DNA of 64,000 nt from Irpex lacteus. Taxonomy: Eukaryota > Basidiomycota > Agaricomycetes > Polyporales > Irpicaceae. Position numbers and translations under genes: made by a program. This document shows positions 1 through 10,783 of this stretch, one piece after another; the stretch's first letter is position 1, and each line of letters opens with the position of its first letter. The notes under the pieces are model-generated. The model searched no databases and was not told where the DNA came from. It was given only the letters and a program-made list of their open reading frames with translations. The DNA lies in NCBI GenBank assembly GCA_001986395.2, contig MQVO02000005.1, forward strand, positions 992,001 through 1,056,000, read 5' to 3'.

Positions 1-366
1 GTCTGATGAAGAGGATGACAAACCATACGAGAACATGACGAAATACAAAAACGCAGCATCTTGGGACCATCTGGTTCACCACATCGAGACAGTCGAGCGC
101 GCTCCCAGTGGTGGCCTAAAGGTTTACTTCGTGTTGTAAGCATCGTTGGCCAATGGCTATATTGCTGTATACTCACCGATTGACCAGAACCAACAAAGAT
201 GGCGGAGAAGGCGCGCTTTGCTGCGAACCTTCGACGATCTGCAAGGAAAAGATGCCACAGAAGGTATGTACATTTCATGACGCATGTGTGGGTCAACTAA
301 AACTCTTTCCCCGTTCAGATGCTTGATTTCTACGAGAACAACCTCAGTTGGCGGCGATCGGACTGA
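1..366 (+). CDS. HP1-like heterochromatin protein, chromoshadow domain (3' end only)
   Basis: Only the 3' end is present; the 5' part lies before base 1. Exons are 2-135, 188-263 and 319-366, with introns GTAAGC...CAG and GTATGT...CAG. The translated tail runs from an acidic linker (SDEEDDKPYENM) through SWDHLVHHIETVER and LKVYFVL to CKEKMPQK and MLDFYENNLSWRRSD, then stops. This is the order of a chromoshadow domain: the strand-forming W..LV..IETV core, the K-x-PQKM-L-FYE helix and a terminal W. In the HP1/Swi6 family this domain dimerises and binds PxVxL partners in heterochromatin. The chromodomain that would read H3K9 methylation should lie upstream and cannot be seen. The alternative, another chromoshadow-only protein, is less likely. 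Confidence 0.85.
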
Positions 367-1807
367 GCCGACCGACTTGTTACCTGTCACTGTCCGGCGA
401 AACATAGTCTTTTGAACAACACATCGTGAACTCTATCCTTCAGTTTTTTCTCTTCATCTCCGTCCTTTTAATCCAGTTCTCATTTCTGATTTACGCGCGC
501 TTCTATTTCCTACTTGTTCGGTACTGGCTGCATTCTTGTAGGTTCTCTTTGGTAAATGCCGATCATCTAAACTCGTCTTCCTAAGCACAGCGCATGTATA
601 TGAAAGTCGCCGATGATTCACACAACCGGTGCTTTCTTTCGCGGTGCCTTCTTACCCGCCTCTAAGCTCCAAGCTGCACAAGTGCGGTGCAGCTAGCGAT
701 GAATGCCCCGCCCAGTGAATCAACTCTTCTACCAACGGTAACTAGTTCACAAAGATAGATTACCTTATGCCCCATGCGTCATCCTTTCCATTGCGAGCAG
801 TATTGAGCCGATGAGTGACTTATGAAATGGTCATCTCGGACAACAGCGTGACTGGTCTCAGCCTGGAGACTTATCCTGTGCAGATCCACTGCAGCTGCCA
901 AATTGTACGTCGCCGCGGCGAGGCACGTAGCGACGTGTAAGTACTACTAAGTGCATACGTAGCCTGATGTATATGTCCGCTCATCGTAGTAATTGTCAGT
1001 CTGTGGCTGAAACTCATGCTCGCGGCATGTCTTTCGAGTAATCTTTCACCGTGGTCCGTCATGTTGCAATCGCACCGTTGTCATCCTCGCTCCCTTTTAC
1101 GGTCTGCTCGGCTGCGAGGTCATGAACGCCTGCATGGTCTTGTCATCGTGTGTACTTCTTTGCAGTCAATTTTACAAACCGGAGAGTCAACGAAGGTCAC
1201 ACAAAATCAGGGGTCTGCATGTAGCTTTGACAGGGTGATGTGTCGAAGGAGCCCGACGTCAGGCTACACATGTCCCTTGGTCGAGGCCTTCTCCATCCTC
1301 GTCGACCGTCGACCATCCAAAATGGCAGTATAGTAAGTATTCTTTGTGCCAACCACATGGGGGTCTTCTGGAAGCTGCCGGATGGGGCTGTGCTATTTTT
1401 CAAAGATTGACAACGAGATTACATTGAACCTGGTACCGGTACTTCTTAGGGTACGAAAACGACATAAAGAGGGATATCCCATGCAAAGTGCGGCAGAATG
1501 CAGATCAACAAAACGTCATATCGAAGAGAGGTGAATCACAGCTTTATCCGGCATCAAGGCCTTATTTTCGACCGCAGTCTCGAAACGGATGATGTCGAAG
1601 TATCAGCAGCGTGTTTGCGGACAAGGTGAAATGTATTAGAGAAGCAACAAGCATGAGGTTGAAGTCCTAGATGACGCGTAGAAAGTCAGAAAAGTATAAC
1701 CGTAACAAAATCAGATGTTGCTGAGATGTTAACAAATATAGACACTCACGTTAACTTAGTTCGAAATCCGTCCGTAGACATATGAAACAGGAGAAAAGAT
1801 TGCCGTA
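367..1807. other. Intergenic stretch, no supported gene
   Basis: This lies between two tail-to-tail genes (the HP1-like stop at 366 and the minus-strand stop at 1808). The open frames here, the longest about 105 codons, lack family resemblance and do not chain into spliced models. It probably holds the two 3' UTRs plus spacer. I see no RNA gene or repeat. Confidence 0.5.
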
Positions 1808-4800
1808 CTATAGTTCCTCGTGCTTCGCTGGTGAAGATGCGTGGTTGTTCTCTTCAACCACTTCTTGCGCTAAGGCCGCAACGACCTGTTCTGGGTCACT
1901 GTCCTTGGCGTCGGGAGGCGATGTGGCCTGTGCCTCCTGCTCCGCGACGCGATTCAGTGCAGAGACGATTTCCTCCTTACTGCGGCCGATGACTATCGGG
2001 GGAACGGCTGGGCTCTCGCCTTCATTTTGGCGTTTCTGAGCCTCATCCTCAATAGGAAGGATGGAAACGGTCTCGTCTGAGGGAACGTCGTCCGCGTCCG
2101 ATTCGTCCGCCGCGGCTCCGAAGGTACGTTCACCTTTTCTCCTCACGCGGTTCAGGCGGTTCTCGAAACCTACAATAACATCCTGAACCTCGCTCTGCAA
2201 CTCGTCGATGGCGGGTATGACCGGATTAATGGGCGGCGAGGCATGTGTGCCGTCCTGGATCGATATGGCTTCCTTACTGAAATTCGTCGCTCCTGAACAA
2301 ATGCCGTTAGAAACAGTGTGGCCTCTTGGGGAAAACGCTAAACTTACTGCGATCCAAATCATGGTAACGTTGCCAATCTGAATAAGCCACATCGTCCAAC
2401 CACGCGTAGTCCAGACCAATATCGCCCTGAGCGTCCTCAGCCAGGCGTTTGACTTCCTCCCGCAGCCTATTAACCTACACAGCAATGAACCAGATAAGAT
2501 TTGTACAGCGGGGAAGAACGGTTGAGCCTACCTCTGCAAGTTCGGCATTGAGTACTTTTTCATACCAGCCGTTAACAACGGCCTCCGTCTGACCAATACG
2601 CTCTGCGAACCGCTTCTCGATCTTGTCAACCACACGGGCCCATGTGGCCAGTTTCTCTTCACTGGTGCGTCCGCTTTTAGTGTCTTTGACACTCTGGGCC
2701 AGGTATTTCTCCGCTCCCTTCAGATACTTCTCCGCGTCATCGACGAAACTATCGATTTCCTTCTGTATTTCCGGAGATTGTTTCAGCTCTGCGGCAGCCG
2801 CCTTACGAGACGCCACTAGATTCCTCCTGAGCTCCTTTCGAGCCTTAGTGATGCGGTCAACCAACTTATTCTCCCAGTTAGCGTGACGGGCTACGAGCTC
2901 TGCACGCTTTTTGGCGTTCTCTTCCTTGGCAAGACGCAGCCGCTCTGCCTTCGCCTCCTCATCTTCTGGTTCGAACTCAGGCTCCAGATATTCCTCGTCA
3001 GATGGCCCCGAGTCGGATTTATCCCTAGGTTCAGATTCCAAATCATCTAAACCTAATTCAGCATAGAGGTTCTCCAGATCAAGGTCCTCGTCTGAGTCAC
3101 TATCCGCAGATGGTGGTGTTGGTAAGATAGAAGAAGCAACTGACGCTGCGGTACTTGCTGCCTGAAAACGGTAAACAATCGTGATCAACAAGATGAACAC
3201 AAATTGTATTGGACTTCACATGCGTACCTTTGCCGTAACAGACCCAACTACAGAAGAAGCCTCGGAGGCAATGCTGTCGATCTTCGCGGAAGCTGCGTTC
3301 TTGGCAGACGCTGCTGAGGCGCTAGCGTCCTTGGAAAATGACGCGGCAGGGGTGGCAATAGACTCCTTAATAAATGATGAGGCAGAAGAAACAGCCGCGT
3401 TGTCCAACACAACAGAGGCACCGACGGAAGCGACACTGGATGCCGTAGATGACAGGCTTTCTGTCACGGAAGAGGCTGCTGACGCCGCTGCGGTCACTTT
3501 GGACGCTGCCTCTTCAGAGATTGAGGACGCAAGGGACGAGGCACTCTTGATCGGAGCAGCGACTGAGCCCGAGACAGCGGTAGGGTTGGTAGATGGGTAA
3601 GGAGAGGGTAAAGACTCTGTCTCAGACACCGTATCGGGCAAGATTGCAGACGCAGACGCGATTACGGCTTCAGATGCGGCGGGTACTAGCGACGAGGATG
3701 TCTCCAGAGCGGAAGACAACACCGATGAGGCTGACGCAGAGACTTTGGAAACAGATGCACTAAAAGCATTGGCTGCTTTAGTGACTGGTTTCGTCTCGCC
3801 GCTACTAAGTTCCTTGACGCGCTCCCAGATCTTGTGCACATGAGGATCAACGAATTGTCGTCTTTGTTCTAGCAAGAAGTGGAGAAGGCGCAGGAGTAGT
3901 GCCTGAAGCTGCTCTAGCACGGGTCGGGCGTAAGGCTTGGCCACCTGATACCCGTCGTAAGTCTTGTGAGCCGCGAGGATGACATACGGGCGGGCCTGGT
4001 GTTGCCAAGTTTCTAACTTGCGAAGCGCGAACCGGACCTGCGGCCCAACTCTGCGGCCATACGTCTGCTGTGCAGTTGTGATGTATGGCGTGACGGTGGC
4101 TTGTGCATGGTGGATGCGAGGCCAGAGGTATTTGTCCAGTTGCGGATCTACGTGTTTCTGCCATTGAGGAATGACACGTTTCTTCCATTGAGGTACCACA
4201 CGGTGGTTCCATTCTGAATTAACCCGAATGAGGATAGGTTTCGCGGTGTCGATGCTGGATTGGATGGCGGGAGTTACACGATTTACATATGGCGCGATGG
4301 AGGGGTGTGCGAGAGCGCGTTGCACCGGCGGTATGATGTACGGGTCAAGCACATAGTGACGATACGCGGTCAGTCCGCGACAGACCGGAGACTTGAGTGC
4401 CTCATCAGTTGGACAGACAGTGATTGTGTAGACGGTGAACCACAAGAGGAAGATTCGCGTCAACAGCTCAACAAAGGCCGAACCCGCCGTTTTGCGTTTC
4501 TGCTCAAGAATTTAGCCATAGAGTAGATCCGTCGTTGCGTATGACCCACCTGCTTATCCTTCTTCGCTTTGTTCTTCCACTTCCCCTTTGCCTTCTTCGC
4601 TGCTGACTATAGAGAATACGTCAGGAGATGATTGGATGGAACAAACCAACTGTGTTCCCAGGCTCGTTGAACCTCATTTTTGACAAGTGAGGCCAACAGG
4701 CAGTGCATCAGCTAATGATACGACAACCTATGTCTGTATTTGCGGAGCCAGTGCCGGCTATGCACTGCTGGAGAACCCCTGGGAACACAGAGTCATTGCG

Positions 4801-4997
4801 GAGCCAGGCACATGACATACCTCTTCCAGACTGTCCTCACTCTTCGACAAACCTTCGCCCCCAGTTCCGTTAGCCAGCGGACTTGAAGCATCGGGTGTTG
4901 TTTGCAGTCGTGCGTTTCCTTTCACCTTGGGAATGGGCTGGGCGGAATTGGACCGTGACGCTGGCACTGGTGCGGGTGCTCTGCGTGTGACGACCAT
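1808..4997 (-). CDS. Conserved-looking 915-aa protein: one TM helix, amphipathic repeats, acidic/coiled-coil region; function unknown
   Basis: Six exons on the minus strand, in coding order: 4821-4997, 4550-4606, 4228-region exon 3228-4499, 2532-3161, 2348-2474 and 1808-2292. All have GT-AG junctions and consistent phases, giving 915 residues. The order is a low-complexity N-terminus, a Lys-rich patch (KKAKGKWKNKAKKDK), then a hydrophobic helix (AFVELLTRIFLLWFTVYT) that looks like a signal anchor near residue 90. A region with repeated PQW, PQL and YxxP units (VVPQWKKRVIPQWQKHVDPQ) resembles tandem amphipathic helices. It is followed by a long Ser/Ala stretch, an acidic linker, a charged coiled-coil (about residues 560-710) and the conserved-looking block LDYAWLDDVAYSDWQRYHDL. 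I infer a membrane-anchored protein, possibly of the ER. I do not recognise the family. Confidence 0.75.
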
Positions 4998-5350
4998 GTT
5001 GGCGGCCTACGCTCGACGCTGCTAATCAAGTAAGCTGTAATGTAGATAAATACAGAGAAATACGAGGGATAAAGACGAGATACGTGGAAGATGGTGGTTC
5101 ACTAGCAACCACACATCGCGGCCACCACCACCACTGACGTCGAATAGACGCCCTTCCATCCCATCAATGATTTCTTTGGCTCAAAGGCGCCGGCCATCTT
5201 GGAGACGACCCACCACGACCTTGGGCTACTGGAGCCTGTCCTACACTTCGTTGCCATCGTTGGTCTCGGCGACGACCTCCTTAAAGACGGTGAGGACTAG
5301 GACTCTGCTCATTGTCTGCGTGGACCGCATATAGCCCGCAGAAGTCCATC
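4998..5350. promoter_or_regulatory. Shared divergent promoter region
   Basis: About 350 bp separates the start codon of the minus-strand membrane protein (4997) from the ATG of the Ser-rich protein (5351). It must hold both 5' UTRs and both promoters. No clear TATA box was found. The frame of the Ser-rich gene is open upstream to a TTG at 5312, but no ATG lies there. Confidence 0.4.
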
Positions 5351-7429
5351 ATGTTCGCTCCCATCAGACCCCCAGTAACAACGACCTATAGGCGACGATC
5401 CAGTCGAGCTAGCATCCAGTCAGTGCAGAATAATCAACGGCTCTCGTCACCGTTGATGGAGCTGTCACCGTCGACCGAGGACGTTACGGTTGAAGAAATG
5501 TCGCGTCGAATGAAGAAGCGTTCTCGCCAGGTATCAGGCGACTCGCGGGATGGCTCTACTCTAGGTGATCAAAACACGGGCAATCCCACTGAAAACCGCG
5601 AACTTTACGTCAAAAAGGTCAAACAAAACTCTGCACTGGAAGGTGACTCGCTATTCGATTCCCCGATGACTATACAGGACGTACCCGCTACCCCGTTAAG
5701 GCAGAGCAAAAGACCACTTCTCCATTTGGCTACTCAGAGGCTCAACGACTCGTTGTTTGAAACACCATTTCCTTCAAATGACTCGCTCATCAAATCGTAT
5801 GCTATTCCTCTGGCAGACGACCCGATTTCCCCCGTTCCTATCGGTCGACGTATGCTCTCTCGCACGGCTTCTCGTAATCTCAAGGAAAACGCATCGCGAG
5901 AGCGCGCATTCCGAAGATCTCTGGCTTCGCCATTCAATAGCCGTCCTGCTTCTCGCTCTCCTTCTCCTGTGAAAACTTCTCAATCGACTATCAAAAAACC
6001 TGCTCTGCTCACTAAGTCGCGAACCTTGTCGTCAATTTCTCTCAGGCAAGACAATATCGCAAGCGCAAGTCAAAACTCTCTTGTACAGATGAAAGACTCG
6101 CTTTTCGACAGTACTCAGACCGCTAGCCATTCCGCTCCCTATGTCATTGCTGATAAGGTTGGCCAACGTACCTCTCATGGACGAACTGCCTCAATACCGA
6201 ATGTATCTTCCGCGTCTGGTTTCCTGGATGATATCTCGTCTAAAGCTTGGCGTGTGCCGCCGAAGATCTTGTCTCGTTCGTCGGACCAGCAGAGTGATAT
6301 GCAACTAGACGTCTTTCAAGCTGATTGTTCTTCCTTTTACCTTGATCGGCCAAACGAAGCTTCTACGCCCTCTCGCCGTAAACGCCAGAATACCGTCACG
6401 CTCAACAATGCCCAACAATTTGTCGCTCCTCGTGCGGCACCTCGCAGCTACTATTCTGACGATTCTGATGCCGAGCCAGTCGCTACCGATGTTCAAGCCT
6501 CTCCTCGCCAGCCCCGAAGGCGCCGTAAGACTATCGTCCACTTGTCGAGCGACAGCATCTTTTCCTCTGCACTAGACTTCTCTGCTTCTGCCTCTTCTGA
6601 CGACACGGTAGCTCAGGTAGCAAAGGCATATCAACCAGTCGGAAGGATGTCTCTGGCTCCGGGCGCTACTGTGGAGCACGCTGAGTTTGCTACCCCAGTC
6701 CTTGATACTGCCTTTTCTCCTGCTCTTGGCGGCTATGTCGATACACCCAATGGTGACGCCTTCGCTGCTGTCCCCGGGACTCCCCTCTCGCAGCGCGCGC
6801 TCGGTCGACTCTCCTCTGTGGCTGCTACCCCGGCATTCAAGCATTCAATGGCCGAACGACCGACTCCTGCCCGCAGCAATAGTGCCCCGAGCCAGGATGA
6901 GCTCTACGGTATGTTCTCCAACCTCGGTCTAGATGGTGAGTCGTGCTTGCAATCAGTGTGTTGACATCTCCACTAAGGTGACGCAGATCGTCATTCCACG
7001 GATCTAGCAGAGGATGACTCTGGCGTGGGCTTGCAGAGTTTCTCAGCCAGCACCAAAGACCTGCGATCCAAAGAGCTCTCCAGTCGTCGCAAGCGGGGAG
7101 ATACTATCCGCGCTACTGATTTCGCTCGTCCCTCTGGCCCCCAAGATGCCGTGTCGCCAATGCAATTCAGCTCTAGGAGCTCGCACGCCGATATTCTACC
7201 TCCCAACGCGCGTCGTACGAGGTCGGGTACTGTTACGCTTGCGAAAAGTGGCTCGAAGGCTGGGTGCTCGGTGCAGGCTGGTGGCACCATCAGGAACAAG
7301 GTGTCGAGACGTCCTGGAGGATTGCCGACTATCAAGATGAAGATTGGGTCGCCGTTGCCTCAGCAAGCTAGTGACGAGGAAGACGATGAACTACTTATTA
7401 AACAAGACACGGTGTGGCGAGAGGATTAG
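5351..7429 (+). CDS. Ser-rich, probably nuclear protein with repeated DSLF motifs; function unknown
   Basis: Two exons, 5351-6935 and 6987-7429, are joined across a GTGAGT...GCAG intron that splits a GAT codon. The product is 675 residues. The start is the first ATG of the frame (MFAPIRPPVTTTYRRRSS). The protein is basic and Ser/Arg-rich, with many SP and TP sites typical of proline-directed kinase targets, and looks intrinsically disordered. A short motif recurs: DSLFDSPM (near residue 99), DSLFETPF (133), DSLIKSY (144), DSLFDSTQ (249) and DSIFSSAL (401). The C-terminus is acidic (ASDEEDDELL). Possible nuclear localisation clusters are RRMKKR and RRRRK. I do not recognise a domain; a cell-cycle or chromatin scaffold is only a guess. 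Confidence 0.75.
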
Positions 7430-8048
7430 ATGAAGTCTCTCGCGCAAGCCGCACTACTTTCGCTATGAATTCGCAAAAATATTGATACGCCTATGATACC
7501 TTCGCAAGTCCGCTTTGATATTGAGTCATCATTGAACTCTGTTACCTGTAGTTTTAGCCTGTCGTTCTCCTGTTGTTGTCCTTGCTATCGCTGTTTTTAA
7601 CTTTTGTTGTCTATCCGCTATCGCTCTTCTGTCGCTCTTGTCTTATGATTACCCTTCGTAGATCCTCTCTGATATTGAGTCGTTCGTCGAACTCTATGAC
7701 GTAGTTTTAGCACGTCGTTCTCCTGCTGCTGTCTTTCCTATCGTTGTACTCTGTCTCTTCTGCATATTATCTTTGCACCTTTGCAATAGTCACGAATGTC
7801 TGTACGATCCTGCCCGAATGACCAAAGCCAACCTCGTTGATGTTACCGCGAAGCAATATGTGCCAGTGGCCGATATGTCTTTGTGGTCGAGTACTTATGA
7901 GGACCCGCTATCTTACTTGCGCAGATCTGAATCTGATTGCAAATTGCGGATCAGAGCCACGGCCGCGGGTTCGTTGCAGTTGTTTGCTTTTGTAAACTAA
8001 CCGCCATCTCGTCTTCACAGAAAGTTCGCCGTCACTTGAACCGGCAGC
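7430..8048. other. Intergenic: 3' UTR of the Ser-rich gene and SIR2 upstream region
   Basis: No gene model is supported. The left half contains a diverged direct duplication (listed separately). The right half is the upstream region of SIR2. Confidence 0.5.
7493..7755. repeat. Diverged direct duplication, two units of about 110 bp
   Basis: Unit 1 (about 7493-7602) and unit 2 (about 7644-7755) share, in the same order, a CTTCG core, GATATTGAGTC, GAACTCT, GTAGTTTTAG and CGTCGTTCTCCTG. They differ by substitutions and small indels. They lie in the 3' flank of the Ser-rich gene and look like an old local duplication. Confidence 0.6.
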
Positions 8049-10761
8049 ATGGATTTTCAGCCATCTGGGCCCTCCTCGCCGCAAGAAACAGTAGAAAAAC
8101 CAAAGCTATCACCACGCGAGCGGTATTACAAGCACCTCACTCGTCTGCTTATTCGCGGATTTCTAGAATGGGGAGAATATGTCGATGTGGACACGGATAC
8201 AATAGAGGATTTGTTGGATGGCTTTGGGGAAGATGATACTGACTCGGACGAGACGCAGGAGGGCGATGGGGAAGATGAAGACACCGAACGGGGTCAGAGC
8301 GATGATGAACAGCAGATAATCAAGCCTCTGGAAACGAGCGAACAGAGATCCCATCCTTTACAGGAGGATAGCGACGACATATTCGAGGAAGAGTTTGATG
8401 CGCAGTTTACCCGAGAGAGTGAGTGTGACATGCAATTAGAATCGCTATGTTCAAGTGTTCTTAGCTCATACACTGTTTGTCTCGTAGAGCAAGAAGTGCT
8501 GTCCCAAATTAGTCGGGATCAACTGATTTCCGACATTAAAGAACGAGGTTTGAGGCCAATATATCTTGACGGATAAACTTGTAGCTTACTGAGTGCACAC
8601 AAGGTCAGGCATATGTGGTCAATCAGTATATTCTCAGTAGACAAATACCTGTCTCCAAGCTGCTACTCGCATTCAACGTCTGCCTTGTGAGTGATTCTGT
8701 TATAGATATAGCGAACCGTTTTGGCGGACTAATTGATGACTTGGAGACCCCAGAGCTTCGTTCGAAATGTCTCAAGACGCAACTATTCTTCCTAAGGGTA
8801 GCGATGTATCAGGTGTAAGGCTTCTCGCGCACCTCCGTGACATCTATCTCTCATCGTCTCCCTGTGAAGGTTGCAAAAACGAACTCGCCTCCCTTACAGC
8901 ACAGTCGATGATGCGGTCAATCTGATCAAGAAGTCGCAAAATATCCTCATCCTGAGTGGTGCTGGTATCAGTACGTCACTCGTAATCAAGCATCGACTGC
9001 CGTTGACTTTGAAATATAGGTGTTTCATGCGGTATACCTGACTTCCGCTCACGAACTGGCATTTATGCCATGTTACAGGAGAAGGGTGAATACGACCTAG
9101 ATGATCCGCAACAAATGTATGTCAAACCAACTATGAATATTCCAGTGTCTAATCAATACACCTAGGTTCGACATCGACTACTTTAAAGAGAACCCATCAG
9201 GTCAGTTATACGATGTAACTTGTAGTACATACTCTAATATACGGTCTTACTAGTGTTCTAGTGAGTATAAGCGCATGTGGATGATTCTCCCGGGCACTGA
9301 TCATACTGCTGCACAGTTCTTTCGCTAGGTAAGACGATCGTCCATTGCCTGACCAAAGCTAATTTCTTCGCAGCCAGATATACCCCTCTAATTTTATACC
9401 ATCTCCAAGCCATCGATTCATCAAACTTGTTGAGAATAAGGGAAAAGTGAGTTCAGACTTATTTAGGCTGTCGTAGCGCCCTTCTCAATCATGTCTTCTG
9501 AGGATAGTTGTTGCGGGTGAGTATTGACCGTAGGTCAGTGCTTAAACGATCCGTAACCATATTCGCAGAACTACACGCAAAATATAGATACTCTCGAGAC
9601 CCAAGTTGGCGTTCGCAAGGTTGTCCAATGCCACGGATCATTTGCAACGGCGAGTTGTATCAACTGCCGTGTCAAGGTGCCGGGAAACGCCATCGAGGCC
9701 GAAATAATGAGCCGCACAATACCTCTCTGCAAGTCTTGCACCTCAACTCCGATTGTCAAGCCCAGAAAGAAAGGCAAGAAAAAGAAAAACGCTCAACCGT
9801 GGGAGAGCGATGGTGAGGAAGAACCAGATATCCCTCCATTCCCATCGGGTATAATGAAGGTACGCCACCCGCAAGTTAGAGAGCTAGTTTGGCCGCTGAA
9901 TCTGTCTCATAGCCTGATATTACGTTCTTTGGGGAGAAGCTCTCCGACGAGTTTGACAAAGCTCTTGCCGAGGACCGCCCTCTTGTGGATCTGTTGATCA
10001 TAATTGGCACTTCGCTCAAAGTGTCTCCTGTTGCCGACATACCGAGTAAGCTACACTGCCTCTGTTTCATTTAGCTTCATCAGGACCCTCATTTCCTGTG
10101 TTTCATATAGCACACCTACGCCATTCTATCCCACAGGTACTGACACCCTGCCAAACACCTATACAACACTCGCCACTGACAGTTTGGACAAACGCAGATA
10201 GTGATCAACAAAACCCCCATTCTGCACCTTAATGCCGACGTGAGGAAAACTTCCCTTGTCATTTTACACGTCCATCATTGACATCCAGTCCGAATGTGTT
10301 TGATTGTGCCTCGGTGCATGCTGCACCGCTTCATACGAACATCGACAGATTGTCCTACTCGGGAACGCAGATGACATCGTGCAGCACCTATGTCACAAGC
10401 TTCAATGGGACCTCCCGGATCTCCCGCCGCAGCCGTCGAGCTCCTCACAGGGCCTCCTACCCGAACGGCCAAACTTGAGGAAACGCTCTTCGGCCACATT
10501 TGACCATGAACCGCGACGTGTCGGAAACAGGTGAGTTGGCCCTGGATGTCGTGCGGATGGTTTGTTTGATGCAAACTCACACATCTGTGCTTCGGACGAT
10601 GTAGCCACGTATGGCTGTTCGAGGGTGCCGAGCCAGGGGACATTGTCAACATCATCGAAAAGCGCTATGGAGGTCAGCCGGGTCAGGTCGAGCGCGAGGA
10701 CGAGAGTGATGAGGAGTCCGACTCCGCGAAAGATCGGTCCAAGAAAGCTCGGACGAAGTAG
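8049..10761 (+). CDS. SIR2: NAD-dependent protein deacetylase, class I sirtuin (Sir2/Hst1/SIRT1 type)
   Basis: Sixteen exons: 8049-8418, 8488-8547, 8604-8814, 8870-8970, 9020-9116, 9166-9200, 9254-9260, 9317-9328, 9374-9446, 9508-9516, 9569-9859, 9913-10045, 10111-10136, 10198-10239, 10349-10530 and 10605-10761, giving 601 residues. The acidic N-terminus precedes the Rossmann NAD motif [15 protein letters not shown] (about residue 244). [13 protein letters not shown] and [10 protein letters not shown] follow, then the catalytic His in QCHGSF (about 347) and two zinc pairs, CINC (355/358) and CKSC (379/382). A Lys-rich insert sits in the zinc module. Next come [28 protein letters not shown] and IVLLGNADD. 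The tail is acidic, then basic, as in nuclear sirtuins. The enzyme removes acetyl from histone lysines using NAD and silences chromatin. The introns are 45-109 bp. Intron 14 (109 bp) is the least certain. Confidence 0.93.
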
Positions 10762-10783
10762 ACGGATGAAGGATATGGCTGAG

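Noticed and set aside
3181..3600. A 139-codon plus-strand frame rich in Ala and Glu
   Set aside because: It is the antisense of the Ser/Ala-rich part of the 915-residue protein; the composition mirrors it.
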